A DNA stretch of 64,000 bases, taken from NCBI GenBank assembly GCA_964019695.1, contig OZ026527.1, forward strand, positions 78,658,831 through 78,722,830, given 5' to 3'. Of this stretch, positions 31,911-44,754 are shown in pieces. Each line of letters opens with the position of its first letter. Within the stretch, counting starts at the first letter, position 1. Under the pieces are notes generated by a model. It saw only the letters and a program-made list of their open reading frames with translations. It ran no database searches and was not told the origin of the DNA. Made by a program: the position numbers and the translations under genes. The stretch is from Loripinus fragilis. Lineage: Eukaryota > Mollusca > Bivalvia > Lucinida > Lucinidae.

Positions 31911-32220
31911 AACCAGGCCCCATAGCCCAGTCAGTGGCGAGTCCGACTGCAGATCCAGGGGTCGCGAGTTTTATCCTGGCCTCCGTCCCATACTTTCTTG
32001 GAGATTGATCGTGAGATAATAGCTACGGTCATTCTCCTCCTTCCGCCGATTCAAGAAGGGTTGTTGTCAGTTACAAGCGAAAGTATGTGCACGAAGTACT
32101 GATTAACTGCTTAGTCAAGTTTGCCCAGGAAAAAAAATGTGGTTAGATGAACTGACCGTCTTGGAGGCTCGACATGACCATAGCTGTTGACTGGGACGTA
32201 AAACCACAAACAAAACAAAA
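31911..32220 (+). mobile_element. SINE family T, full-length copy
   Basis: tRNA-like head CCCCATAGCCCAGTCAGTGG, TCCGACTGCAGATCCAGGGG, B box CGCGAGTTTTATCC (mutated), then CCCATACTTTCTTGGAG, GGGTTGTTGTCAGTTACAAG, CACGAAGTACTG and GACTGGGACGTAAAACC, ending in a CAAAACAAAAAC tail. Confidence 0.83.
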
Positions 32221-32548
32221 ACAAAACTGTATCATTTGTGAAAATTAAAAAATGGCTGCTGGGAGGGTAGAGAGGGTTTGCATGGCTAATTTTATGCATC
32301 TTTCGTTAGGTAGTAAAAGAAGTGACGGTAATAATAGCTAAAAATCATGTTTTCACTTGTGATACAAATGGCAATTAGAGAAGTTATCTGATTGTCTTAT
32401 TATTCACAAGGAAAGAAATGGGATTGTATAGGGTGAGACAGTTGTATGAAGATTATTCAGTCTCGTAGTAGCTATCCTACATAAACTCTTAAACTCTATC
32501 GATAGATAGTTTAAATGAAAACATCAAATGAAACTTGGCATGGGCTTT

Positions 32549-32751
32549 CCAACAATGTGGTGTGTGCAACCAGCAAAACCTCAGATCAGCCTGCCCTTAC
32601 GCGCAGTCTGGTCAAAGCCTTTGCTGGCCACTTGACTATTCTGTGAGTGTTGGGCTACTGTTTGAACATAGTTTGGAGTTTCTGAGGCTTGGAGGGGGCT
32701 GCGCGGGCTCGTCTGGGTCTGCGCTTTTCAAAGTGCCACAATGTTGGAAAC
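32549..32751. mobile_element. TIR element with ACGCGC core, copy 2
   Basis: TTCCAACAATGTGGTGTGTG at the left and GTGCCACAATGTTGGAAAC at the right are inverted ends with one mismatch in the core. It aligns along its full length with 27478-27690. Confidence 0.75.
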
Positions 32752-33186
32752 CACAAGTCGTGGCTCAAATACATGGTATATACAAAAAGGGTTAAATATG
32801 ACTTTTTGGTTGCTGTGAGGGCGGCACTCTTAAATGCGTAATTAGGACTGTATATTAAAGTTGCCGCCTTTGCAGTAGGCGAAAAGTCTATTAACATGTT
32901 ACACGCTAGAGAACCTCTGTACTCGAACAGCGCAGTCATCGCGTGGTGGTCACAGTCGACGGGTGGAAAAAATGGCGTGTTTATGTGCACCTTGCTGTTG
33001 AAAAACGTAGTAAATTTCTTAATATTTTACTTCTGAGAGTATTTTTTGCTGATTATTGTCAGTAATATATCAACCTTTGTATCTGCGTAACAATACGTGT
33101 GTGGGTTAAGTGATAGTCAATACAGCGCCTTATTTGTACAAAGAAGACGATTTTTCTCAAAAAAAAGGATGAAATATTTTTTTGGT

Positions 33187-33612
33187 TTATATTCTGAAAT
33201 TAATGCTTACTTTAGATAAAATACTAAGTACCATGGCTTTAATGTGCAAAAGTTTGAAATCTGTGGGTAGAGCATTTTGAAAGTTATTCAAGATCTTAGT
33301 ACTGTACGCACATTTCTCTATATCGGGTGTTCTGGCCCAATGATCAGGTGCTCCTGTACACAGTCGTCTGGATTGGATAAAAGAGAACTGTACGCATATG
33401 TCGCGGGTTGTCCATGCTATATTTGAGCCAGCACATGTGTTTTGGGGTATGTGTTGCATTTTCGACCAACGAAAACCCAGGCAAGCCTGTGCAGACTCGC
33501 ATCGGACTTTGTTACTAATATACACAAAGTATGGAGGAAGATAAAGACTCGAAACAAAATTTGGACCTCTATATAGTCCAACTAGATGCGTCGACAGTCT
33601 TGAACTGACCAA
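33187..33612 (-). other. Open reading frame of unknown status inside the 4.8-kb element
   Basis: A 141-codon minus-strand frame starting MVSSRLSTHLVGLY and ending KVSINFRI. I see no domain, repeat, signal peptide or catalytic motif. The middle (CTGTGCAGACTCGCAT and neighbours) looks like dispersed repeat sequence, so the frame is probably accidental. It is recorded only because it is the longest frame in the interior of the 32908-37736 element. Confidence 0.15.
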
Positions 33613-35357
33613 CGCAACGACACCTTAGCAGGTGACATGCCCCCATTAACAAATTCAGACGTGACCAATCAAATCCTTGGCCAGTGGATTTAACTCGTTG
33701 CATGCTGGGATATTTTCTATGCTCTTTGTCATCTGCTGATTTTACCTGATCTGGGTCCAAACTGTTTACTAAGATTATCAGCAGGTTCGACACGGGGGTA
33801 ACAAGTCAAGAGCTCTTTAAAATTGTAGGTATAGTTTCCAGTATCTCGCTTCTGGTAAACGGAACAAACCTTAGGTAGCTCCACGCGTCAGGATATTTTC
33901 GCATTTTGGTAAATTTGATGGCATTCCATTGCTAAATTGCAGCCACAAAGCGATCACGGTCCACAGAGAGGGGGGGAGGGTACTCTGATACTGTTTGATA
34001 CATGCGTAGGCCCGGGCATTTTATTTTGTTTAAATTTTTGAATAATATTATTTTTTTTATTTTTTTTATTTTTTTTTTTTTTTTGGGGGGGGGGGGGGTC
34101 AGAAATATTAATAGTTTTGGGGGTCTGAAGAATTTGTGGATATTTTTGGCGGTCACGACAAAATTGGACTAGTTTTAGGTGTCTCTTCTATGTATTTTAG
34201 GGTCTTTTTCTTAAAGCTGCATAATCTGTAACTTTTGATCTTTTAATTTTTGAAATAATGTTTCTATTTTACAAGAACACAGTAAAAAAACTAAAATTCA
34301 GGTATACATTTTACCAATTTCGTAAATCTTAACAAATTATCAGTACCAAAACAACAGCATTTATGTTAAAATTAACGGTCTATAATTATTGGAGGGACGC
34401 AAATAATTACCGACACACCTGTTTTTTATAAGATAATTCACTTTTCCGTGCATTTTTAGCTATAGTGCACAGATTTATTGTGAAAACATAGCTTAGTTCT
34501 ACTTTTACAAATGATTTAAAAAGAAAATAATTTTTTTTCGAAAAATGTTCATAGTTGCAGACTATGCATCTTTAAGGTAAATGTACAAAATGAGAATATT
34601 TTTGCTTGGCAAAAAATTCGAATATTTTTTGGGGTGCTTGATTGGCGGCAAACGGTAGATGCTTGGCCCAATCCTATGTATGAAGAAAAAGTGAGAGTAC
34701 CCCCCCCCCCCCCCCCCTTACACTCACCCTGGGTCACAGTCTATGATGAGAAGTTGCTAGCTAGGTGATCTGTGATTGCGGATTGAGTTATTTCTGGCGA
34801 TTTTATAGAGGATGCTACTTGTTAATCACACATGTATTAAATCTGAACATACTGCGGGAGTTCGGCTTATTCTACTTTCTGGAGCTCCTAATGGTCTGTG
34901 ATCGTAGTAAAATTATGGGTCAATCCCACAATAGTTTTCAACCCCGAAAGGCCAAACTACCCACACCATAATCTAATATTCCGTGACACGCAGAACCGGT
35001 TTCATCCCAATAATGTTACATGGCAATGGACAACGCCAAATATCTCTCCAAATTTTTCGGAAGATAAAATAAACAAGAATATTAAACAATGAACTTTAAA
35101 ACGCATTACATTTTTTCCTTTTTCAGTTTAAATGGGTAAGCACACGAGATCTTGGTGTGAAGTTATATTTAATGCATGCATGTATAGCTGTCTAATGAGA
35201 ATAGGCATGTATTTGGGATAAAAATTGCATCTTCATACCTGCTTTGAGTATGCGAGAAGCGAATGCTCGGATACACAGGCTCGCATGAGCCTCGGTTGTT
35301 CGTCCAAGATCTCCTGTGCTGTCTTAGTGCCAGAAGAACTTGTTATTAGCCTGCGAA

Positions 35358-35470
35358 TACCCAGTAAGCACGTCGTAAAATCGGGCCACTATCGGCCCGC
35401 AAGCAAAACGCCATCCGAACGGCGTTTCGCTGGCGGGCCGATAGTGGCCCGAGATTGGATACTGGCTGGG
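35358..35470. mobile_element. GGCCCGCCAGCG hairpin element, best copy
   Basis: GGGCCACTATCGGCCCGC, AAGCAAAACGCCAT on the left and its near-perfect inverse GGCGTTTCGCTGGCGGGCC, GATAGTGGCCC on the right give a 68-bp stem. The outer ends TACCCAGTA and TACTGGCTGGG form a further, looser inversion. Nested in the 4.8-kb element. Confidence 0.75.
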
Positions 35471-36196
35471 CATATCATCTGCCGAGGTCGACCGTTAAAT
35501 AGTTTTGCTGTCAGTAGAGCGGCAGACAGTATTGACCCAGATCAGACTGAGCCTACACTGTTTGCAAAAATATTTCTAAATTGTGATTAGCGTTTTTTCG
35601 GCCTTAGGGGTTTTGTTTATTTCCAAAATGTAATGCCTTTCTCTGAAAAATGCGCAGACCCTGATGAAAAATCGTATTATGCTGGCGGCAATTCATCGAG
35701 GCCTTCACTGTTTGCCAAAGTGTCTCTTTTAGGAGAAAGTACAAAGGGTAAGCAGAATTACTTTAGCTTGCTGAAGACTGCAAAAGTGGTCGTAAGTTAC
35801 GTCATATACCCAACACGTACCATCGTGTACCAAATATAGCAACGTTTTCGTCTTAACTCTTGCATGCTGAGTAACGTTTTTTTTTGTCCTAAACATTGCT
35901 TAAATCTTACGGACCTTTCTCATTCAGGTCCTGCCAGACGTTTTGCTGAGCCTGATCTGGGTCTAAACTGTTTATATGATCATTCTCAGACATTTATATT
36001 ATAAAATGCTTCCAGAAATACATTTTTAACGTTTTGCATGCTGATTCTTTTTTGTCATAACCAGATCGAGCCAACATCCCATCACGGGCCAGCGAAACGC
36101 CAGTTGTCTGATTTTTAATATAATAGGTACTTACTGGGTACAGGCTCGAACAGTTTGGATCCAGATCAGGCTCCAAGTTTTTTGTCAAAATAAGTG

Positions 36197-36330
36197 AGTA
36201 TGATCAGAAAATACTGCAATCACAAACCGAAGACAAACCCATGGCACCACGAGGAAGAGCCACACAACCATCACCAGACACCAGGAAGACAAACTAAGCA
36301 AAGCAACCAGCTCTCTCTTCAGATCAGATC
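36197..36330 (-). mobile_element. Penelope-like element 3' tail fragment
   Basis: The reverse complement gives AGTTTGTCTTCCTGGTGTC, GTGGCTCTTCCTCGTGGTGCC and ATGGGTTTGTCTTCGG, matching the last 130 bp of the 28230-29320 element. Strongly 5'-truncated. Confidence 0.65.
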
Positions 36331-36446
36331 GTGTTGACAATTCAAGCTTTTGTTCGACCATCCGTTTATTCGCAGATCGGCCATCTATTGGCCTCTTTTT
36401 TATTTCAGTGGTAAGCATATTATGGCTAAATATGACATCCACATAA

Positions 36447-36662
36447 TGGAGTCCCTCCCAGGGGTTTTTGGAAACAGGCGAAATGACATTTATTCCAGGG
36501 GAACAGGGAACAAAGGTCAAATTTTGAGTGGAACAGGGTACAAAGGCAATATTGGGGAACATGGAACATAAGAAAACAATTTTCGATTCTTGGGGAACAG
36601 GGAAACAAGCCTATTTATTTCAGGGGAACAAGGGAACGGTTATCCCCCTAGGAGGGTCTCAT
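36447..36662. repeat. Dispersed GGGGAACA repeat, inverted copy of 25980-26160
   Basis: GAGTCCCTCCCAGGGG, then five occurrences of GGGGAACA/GGAACAGGG, ending GGAGGGTCTCATA. It is longer than the 25980 copy and contains more GGGGAACAGGG units, so the family varies in internal copy number. Confidence 0.6.
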
Positions 36663-37736
36663 AAGCGTTCCAATTTTCAAACCATCCACCAGTTTGTGTG
36701 TCTGTTCATCCGTCTGTCAACACGTCATATTAGATTGTGTCTCTGAAGCACTGACAGCATGTACGCCAAAACATGCGGTTTAATTGTCCTTTGCGTACTC
36801 TTCCAACATACACTGTAATGTGTGTCCCCATACCATGATCAACACCGCATTTGCAGAAAAGTATGCAGCAGAGATATATGAAGTAGCACGCACTATGCCA
36901 TAAATCGCATGTTTCATTGATTTTTATGATTCTGTAAAGCGCATATATCTTTTTTTTATGAAATCCGTAAAATTGTAACCTTGATCTTCGTATCACTCGC
37001 CAGTGACCCTGGTTATTTTATGCACTAAATTTGCATGTTTTGTCCAGGGCTAGCAGTGATAAATTAAATAGCAAACCTTGCAATGGTTATAAGAGAGTAT
37101 GGCACAGCTTGTTTTATGTAGTGGCATTGCTTTGAAATTGTTGCCGAGACGGTTTGGCACCGCTGGAGACAAATAAACAGCAGTTCAATCGTTCTGGCTT
37201 TTTTAAAACCGCTCGTGCTCCCATCGACTGCGTCCAGATACAGCTTGACGAATGCGTACAAAGTAAATATTTAGGCACTCGACATATGGGACAGTCCACT
37301 TGACTACTCAAAATTTGCGTACAGAAGAAAAATGGCTTGCCACTTCGCAAATAATAAACAGAAACATTTCAAACTTTCTAGTCCTCCACTTATACGTAGT
37401 CTTTATTATTTGATGACATAACATGATAGTTGATGACTTTAATGGCACATTTATTAGTCATTGAACACATTTCAGGCACATAAAATCCCATTGACTAGCC
37501 AGAAACTGACTGGTACTCTGCTGGTTTTAAAAATTAAAGGCTCTTATTGGGCCAGCATGGACTACAATACCTAAGTAATAATTCCAAAGGAAAAAAACAT
37601 CGTGAAAATTAAAAGTTATAAAGAACTGGCTCATAGAATGGATCACAGTAAACCAAAATAGTATATTTTGTGCACCCGTCGACTGCGAACACCACGCGAT
37701 GACTGCGCTGTTCGAGTACAGAGGTTCTCTAGCGTG

Positions 37737-38397
37737 ATGTTAAGTGTCGTAAAAATTATCATCCATGTCTTTGTTGTCTCCCTTTGATAATTCGTTTCGG
37801 TAATATACTCGTGCGGACCCACATCAGTCGGGGCCGATCAAGTTTTTTATAACCAATATCGCCGAAAGTAATATGCTTTAAAACTTATTCTGAAACATGA
37901 CTGTGATTATTAGTACTATAGTACATAAAACTGACTTACCAAATTTGTTTACCTACCACCCATAATAGTAATTGTAGTTCACGGTCTAGTAATTACAGGT
38001 CAAAAGCGTGTATTACGTGCAGTCAAAAACTGTTGTATACTGCTCGATAAAAGTAATGTATGGAAAAATCATCCTTTACATGTCTAATGTATATTATTAC
38101 AGATGTTGGTTCCTAGTGGACATGGTATCACCAAGCGGGCTCTATGGCATGCAGTGGAAACTCGGATGAGGTGTCGTATGGTGCGGCATTTCATCTGGGC
38201 CTGCGCTGTTTCCTTAGACTAGTGATTATTAGATAAAACAATAATATATTTGGTGATTATGGACTGTGGCCCACAATACATAAATGGATAACCTAAATTT
38301 TAGTCCGCAGCCTTGCGGAAAATTCCATTCGCCTGAAAAATGATAACATGATTATGTACTATATGTAGTTTTCTTGTAAACATATTCCATCAATATC

Positions 38398-38433
<36 letters not shown>

Positions 38434-39264
38434 ACCAACATTGCTTCCGATTTACATTGCAAAGTTTCAAGATATTTATCATGTGAGCATTTTGGATCGG
38501 CTTGTAAAAATATAAAGAGTTTACCAAATAAAAATATGGTTTAAGCTAAAAATCAAGTTTGGGTTTGCGATGTAAACCGGAGAGCCAGTGTTGATAATTT
38601 GGATGTCTCATGTTTTCCAAGGGAGATAACAGCCTGCTGTCTCCCATTAATACTGCAAAACTATCCAGGTTTCCTCCCTTGTGCTGACATATTAGCAATG
38701 AAATTGCACATTTTGATCCCGAACATCGCATTGCTATACGACCTCTAGGAATTGTACCATTTTGCATTTATTTTTTCTTTACCTCTTTAGTTCTACACTA
38801 TGTGTTTCTTTTTTGAATATTTTTTTTTTGAATTGTCATTCTTTTTTGTGAGCAGCCTAGGATCAGATCGTGGGGTATGGGAACATCAAATCTTGCCGTT
38901 TTGCAAAATCAAGGATTTCAGGAACAGGAGTATGTATGCATCACGCCATCCAAGATGTCTTTGTTTCTTCTAGAAAAAGTTTCATGAGAAAGTGTACAAA
39001 TTGCACTAAAGGTGTGATGCATAAATATTATCCCGAGTTCAAATTCTCATTGTTTTGTCAGATATTCTTTCTTCTTCCCATCTGTATCAACACATTATAC
39101 TCGGTGTCGCTAAATATACATTTAAAGTCAGCTTCCCAATTCAAGCAGTACAGTGAAGGTACGCATATAGTAATGACAAGAAAACTGCCAGTTAGTTTTA
39201 TTCAATTAAAAAATATGACACATAATATAAAGTTTGTCCGTAGGCACAATAACTATATTCATAA
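37737..39264. other. No gene seen; (TA)n microsatellite
   Basis: A TA dinucleotide run of about 30 bases lies at 38399-38429. A plus-strand frame of 166 codons starting at 38870 overlaps the start of the retrotransposon in a different frame and has no recognisable domain. It could be a remnant of the element's ORF1 region but nothing in it shows that. Confidence 0.4.
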
Positions 39265-39309
39265 CTTCTTCTTCTTATATCAGGAGATGTACATCCGAAC
39301 CCAGGTCAG
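39265..39309 (+). other. 2A-like motif at the start of the LINE ORF2
   Basis: The frame opens after a TAA at 39262-39264 and reads LLLLISGDVHPNPGQ. The leucine run followed by GDV-x2-NPG resembles the 2A ribosome-skipping peptides (D-V/I-E-x-N-P-G-P) known near the N-terminus of some APE-type LINE proteins. Here the conserved E is H and the final P is Q, so skipping activity is doubtful. Confidence 0.6.
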
Positions 39310-42300
39310 GTTTCCACTTCCTCCCTCTCTAGTTCCTCTAGCACATCAAATGAATCTTTCCCTTTCCTAAACACACTTAACCTCTCTAAACACTTGTCCT
39401 TTGTACAGTACAATGTGCAAAGTATTATACACAAACTAGATATCCTTTCTACTGAGCTATCAGAATTTGACATTCTAGCATTTTCAGAAACATGGCTTCA
39501 CTCAGGCATACAAACAACAGACATATTAATACCAGATTTCAAGCCACCCGAACGTAAGGACAGAACAGGAGACCGCCATGGTGGCGTTATGATATATGTA
39601 AAAGACTCATTATTCTACAAACGACGCTATGACTTGGAACCACGTAACATGGAATGCATATGGATAGAGATTCAACTTAATCACACACGAGTTTTATTTG
39701 GTCTCTTTTATCGCCCTCCAAATTCTAACGCTGCATACCTGGCTAGCATTGAGGATTCTATATCGCTTGCACTGGATACTCAAATTAACAACATCATTGT
39801 TACAGGAGATTTCAATCTTGATATGTTAAGTAATCATACCCCTCGAAAAATATCCGAACTCTGCAAACAATTTTCACTCTATCAAACCATCACAGAACCT
39901 ACCCACTTCACTGAAAGCTCATCCTCTCTTATTGACATAATTCTTACTAGAGACAAAAGTAACCTCATCTACAGTGGTGTAGCAGAACCTTTCCTTCATC
40001 AGGACGTTCGTTACCATTGCCCTGTCTATGGCGTATTCAAATATACAAAGACTTCAAGAAAATCCTTTACTCGTCACATACGGAGCTATGACAGAGGAGA
40101 TTACGACTTACTTCGAACCAAAGTTCACTATCAGACCCTGATGTCAATACCCATGCAAGTAACATCACTAATCATTTGAACTCTTTAACAGCCGACTGCA
40201 TAACAAATAAAACAGTAAGAATAAGACCATCTGACCCACCATGGATAACTACTGCTATTCGAAAACTTATACGCAAACGCAAACGAGCATATCACAAGGC
40301 CAAGCAAATAGACACACCAAGGCTATGGAACAAATTCAAGAAACTCAGAAATAAAGTTATAGAATCTATTTGCCTATCAAAACAGCAATATCTTGATCAA
40401 CTGTCAAGCAAGCTAAAATCGAACACATTGTCTTCTAAAGACTGGTGGTCTACTCTAAAATCTTTCATAACACCATCAACAAAATCATCTATTCCTACTT
40501 TGGAGAAGGGCGGACATATTTACAGTGATGACACTGACAAAGCAAACCTGCTGAACAACTTTTTTCAGAGACCAGACCTTACTGGACAGCTACCTAACAT
40601 AGACTGTAATGTTAACTCTTTACTCTCTAATCTCGTAATTATACCTACCGATGTTGAATCTGTTTTGAAAAATCTTCCACTAGGCAAAGCTGTTGGTTCA
40701 GATGACATAAACAATCATACTCTTAGAGAACTAACTCACGAGTTGTCTTTTCCAATATGCTCTCTACTCAATCAGTCGTTATCATTAGGAATATTTCCTG
40801 ATATATGGAAAGACGCATTAGTCTGCCCTATCCCTAAAGGTGGCAATGCAGCTTCCGTCTCAAACTATCGACCAATTACTCTTCTCAGCTGTCTAGAAAA
40901 GGTTCCCGAACGTGTAGTTTTCAAGCATCTTTACAATCACTTCCGGATAATGGCATCCTCTTTCCTCTTCAGTCAGGGTTCATACCTGGTGACTCAACAA
41001 CCAATCAACTCACATTTCTCTACAATACTTTCTGTCAAGCTTTAGACTCAGGTAAGGAAGTATGTGTTGTCTTCTGTGATGTCAGCAAGGCTTTTGACCG
41101 TGTCTGGCACAAGGGTCTTCTTTGTAAATTAAGAGCAGCTGGCATTTCTGGTAGCCTTCTATCCTGGTTTAGTAGCTATCTTTCTGAAAGGAGACAAAGA
41201 GTCATCCTTCCAGGCACACATTTCGATTGGAACTACATTTATGCGGGAGTCCCACAGGGATCCATTATTGGTCCACTGCTATTTCTTCTGTATATAAATG
41301 ATATTGTAAATGATATTGGCTCAAACATTAGATTATTTGCCGATGATACAAGCCTTTTTCTTGTTGTAGAAAACCCTGACTCTGCAGCCGAAACCTTAAA
41401 CTCAGACCTCGAAAAAATAACACAATGGGCAAATACCTGGCTTGTAAAGTTCAACCCAGCAAAAACAGAATTTCTTTTAATAAGCAGAAAAGTCATAAAA
41501 CCAGTTCACACACCTCTCTATATGCAAAATCATGAAATTAGAGAAGTTAAAATCATAAACATCTCGGTCTATACTTTAGTAATGATGGAACTTGGCACAC
41601 ACATATCAATCATATCAAAGAAAAAGCATGGCACAGAATAAAAATAATGCGAAAACTTAAGTTTCAACTAGATCGAAAATCTTTAGAAATCATCTACACC
41701 TCCTTCATTAGGCCTATTTTAGAGTATGGCAACGAAATTTGGGATAACTGCACGCAATATGAAAAGGATGACCTAGAAAAAATCCAAACAGAAGCAGCAA
41801 GAATCGCAACAGGGACAACAAAACTAATATCACTTGAAAACTTATATAGCGAAACAGGGTTGGACACATTAGACATGAGAAGAAAAAATCAAAAACTTAC
41901 ACTCTTTTACAAAATGGCACATAACTTGACTCCACATTACCTAACCTCTCTTATACCCTCAACTGTTACTGAAACATCAAGCTACAATCTCAGAAACTCA
42001 AATGATATTAGGACTGTTCGTGCAAGAACAAGTCAGTACTTCTCCTCTTTCTTACCTAGAACTATTAGAGAATGGACCAATCTTCCAGAAGAGCAAAGAA
42101 ACTCTCCAACTATCGCCTCTTTCAAATACCAACTAAATCAGCCCAATTCTTTCACACCAAAATACTAATACTTTGGAGAGCGACAAGCACAAATATTACA
42201 CACTCGTCTACGAACTAAATGTAGCTCTCTAAATCATGACATATTTCTCAAGAACTTGACTGACTCACCTCTCTGTAGATGTGGCAGTATTGAAAATGCA

Positions 42301-43060
42301 GAACACTACCTATTACAATGCATTCTGTACAGCCAGCAAAGAATTGAGATGTTAAACTCAGTTTCTCAACTCTGTCATGTAACACTTGATGTTTTATTAT
42401 ATGGTGACAGCTCACTTTCTATTGACACAAACAATAAGATATTCCTATCAGTGCATAAATTTATCAAAGACTCAAAACGATTCTAACACACCATCCAACT
42501 TAACTACGTTGTTGAAAGTTAATAAAATATATTTCTCAACCCATAAATACACTTATGTGGTAATTTCAATGACAGGACGCTTCTCTACAGATTATACAAG
42601 CAGTGTTCATGTCATGATTGGGAAGAAACCAGTTCAACAATCAATAACAAAAACCAAGTGGTTTGAAGTCCCTTGCCCCCACGATCTGCTTCCCCACAGT
42701 AATCCTCCTCATTTTGAGCTCTATTTTAGATACTTTTTTTCTCTTTTTATTTTCGATACACAGTACGCATATTTCTATTGTTAGCATTTACTTTTTAACT
42801 CACAATCCAGTAACTAGGTATTAATCAACCAAATAATTGTATTAGGAATTTGTAAGCCTGTTAAAAACCGTTTTGCAAATTTCTTAGTACAAAAAATTAG
42901 CTTACAATAATCGTTATTAGCTAATGACCTGCCAAAATTATTATATATGTTAATTTATTTCACATTGGGAAAGGAAATCTATAAGCTCTAAGCTTTCATT
43001 CCAATCCTATAGATATGTCTTGCATGTCAATTTGAATCAGAGAAATAAAATATTTAAACC
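39265..43060 (+). pseudogene. Non-LTR retrotransposon (LINE), near full-length, inactivated
   Basis: Order along the element: LLLLISGDVHPNPGQ leader; AP-type endonuclease with FVQYNVQS, FSETWL, YRPPNSN, TGDFNLD and HCPVYG (about 39394-40060); reverse transcriptase with LQSGFIPGDS, FCDVSKAFDRVWHKGL, GVPQGSIIGPLLFLLYIND and the catalytic FADD (to about 41500); a thumb/linker with SFIRPILEYGNEIWD; and a C-terminal C-x-C-x7-H-x4-C motif (CRCGSIENAEHYLLQC) at about 42277-42325. This is the jockey/CR1/Rex1 type of LINE, which nicks DNA and reverse transcribes its RNA at the nick. Frameshifts near 40125, 40945 and 41552 and a TAA at 42166-42168 break the frame. The 3' tail probably ends near 43060 in AGAAATAAAATATTTAAA. 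No ORF1 was recognised. Confidence 0.92.
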
Positions 43061-43133
43061 AACTCTTAAAGCATGGACAAAAAATTAATCTGAAAAATGA
43101 CGTCTGCTGCAGTTATATGCTGCAAAACTTAGC

Positions 43134-43698
<565 letters not shown>

Positions 43699-43707
43699 TG
43701 AAAACCC

Positions 43708-43921
43708 TTACAGTAAAACCTGTCTTAAGCGGCCACTCAAAAATAGACAAAACAAAGATCTTAATGACAAATGGTAGCTTAATGAAGGTCGAAAGTGTTG
43801 CAGAATGCTCCCCTTGGAGCATTCTGCAATACTTTTGACCTGCATTAAGCAATAATTAGTTTTGAAAAACAAGTTTTGGTCGTCTTTTAGAGTGACCGTT
43901 TAAGACAGGTTTTACTGTACT
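43708..43921. mobile_element. CAGTAAAACCTGTCTTAAGC TIR element, copy 2, in PRPF8 intron
   Basis: The left end CAGTAAAACCTGTCTTAAGC and right end TTTAAGACAGGTTTTACTG are inverted. A central hairpin pairs TTGCAGAATGCTCC with GGAGCATTCTGCAA. The second half is repeated at about 43997-44110 with its own terminal AGACAGGTTTTACTG, so two copies, one truncated, sit in tandem. Confidence 0.8.
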
Positions 43922-44513
43922 TTGCTAAACCTGGATATATCGTGTTGTCAGAAGCCAGCTAATGGGAATCCACACTGTTTTAATTCAGCTTAATAATGCA
44001 TGCTTGGAGCATTCTGCAATACTTTTGACCTGCATTAAATGATAGTTGGTCCTGAAAACCATGTTTTGGTCATTTTGAGAGTGGCCAGTTTAGACAGGTT
44101 TTACTGTAATTTCGAATAAGCCTTTGAGCAGTTTTATATCGCCAATGAGGATTGCAGCAAGCAACCTTCCTTCATTTTCAAGGAAGTGGTAGATTGCTCA
44201 ACTTGATCGATGGGGTGCTGGTTTGGGGCTCATAAGGGGCACTGTTGTGCTCTTGAGCTTGACACTTTGTCCTACATTCTTAATACTGGTTAAACCCAGA
44301 AAGCGGCCTGACAAGACTGAAATTTGTTGACTTGGACAAAAGCACCGATTCAAACAAACAAAATGAAAGATTTAACTCTTGTGAATCCTCTCACGCAGAT
44401 AATTCGCATAAGATAACAAGCCTTATTTGGTCAATTTTTGTTGCTTCGAAAAGAACAGGATTTGAAAATTCTTATCATCTGGTTTTTAATTGAGGCAATT
44501 TATTGGGTTGTAG

Positions 44514-44677
44514 GATGGTCCATACATCACACCTGAAGAGGGTGTGGTTATCTACACAACAACTGTCCATTGGCTGGAGAGTAGGTGGTTCTCGCCCATT
44601 CTCTTCCCGCCTCTCTCATACAAGCATGATACCAAACTTCTGATCTTGGCTTTGGAATGGTTGAAAGAGGCATACAG
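44514..44677 (+). pseudogene. PRPF8: PRPF8 exon (splicing factor Prp8), 54 residues
   Basis: Acceptor GGGTTGTAG, donor GTTAGT. It reads [54 protein letters not shown] plus AG of a split codon (serine in other animals). It follows directly on the previous exon in the known protein. Three residues differ from the near-invariant family sequence, by my recollection: R to W (ESRRF), P to L (SPIPF) and R to W (ALERL). All three fit a single C-to-T change. Such changes in one of the most conserved eukaryotic proteins point to relaxed selection, that is a duplicated, intron-containing fragment. The next PRPF8 exon was not found downstream. A working gene with unusual residues cannot be excluded. Confidence 0.8.
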
Positions 44678-44754
44678 GTTAGTGAAGCTATATATGAATG
44701 ATATCAGGCATTTAGTTAAAATGTGTAACAAAAAAAAAGTACATCTCAACCAAA

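Larger units (their letters stand above)
32908..37736. mobile_element. 4.83-kb element with about 60-bp TIRs and 6-bp target duplication
   Basis: The left terminus starts CACGCTAGAGAACCTCTGTA and continues CTCGAACAGCGCAGTCATCG, CGTGGTGGTCACAGTCGAC and GGGTG. The right terminus (37674-37736) is the inverse with two mismatches. ATGTTA directly precedes the left end and directly follows the right end, a 6-bp target-site duplication. The interior holds several nested repeats (hairpin at 35358, Penelope tail at 36197, GGGGAACA repeat at 36447, C and G runs) and no recognisable transposase. Known 6-bp-duplicating groups include IS3EU, Dada (6-7 bp) and Maverick/Polinton, but the ends do not show their known signatures, so the superfamily is left open. 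Confidence 0.75.

Noticed and set aside
33932..34156. Lysine- and proline-rich minus-strand frame
   Set aside because: Produced by the adjoining T and G homopolymers at about 34045-34100.
37064..37350. Minus-strand frames with CPIC and ELLFICLQRC segments, considered as an exon of a zinc-binding protein
   Set aside because: The cysteines do not form a complete finger, competing frames overlap, and no convincing splice sites border them.
38870..39370. Plus-strand frame of 166 codons just before the LINE endonuclease, considered as ORF1
   Set aside because: It overlaps the endonuclease ORF start in another frame and shows no zinc knuckle, coiled coil, RRM or PHD motif.
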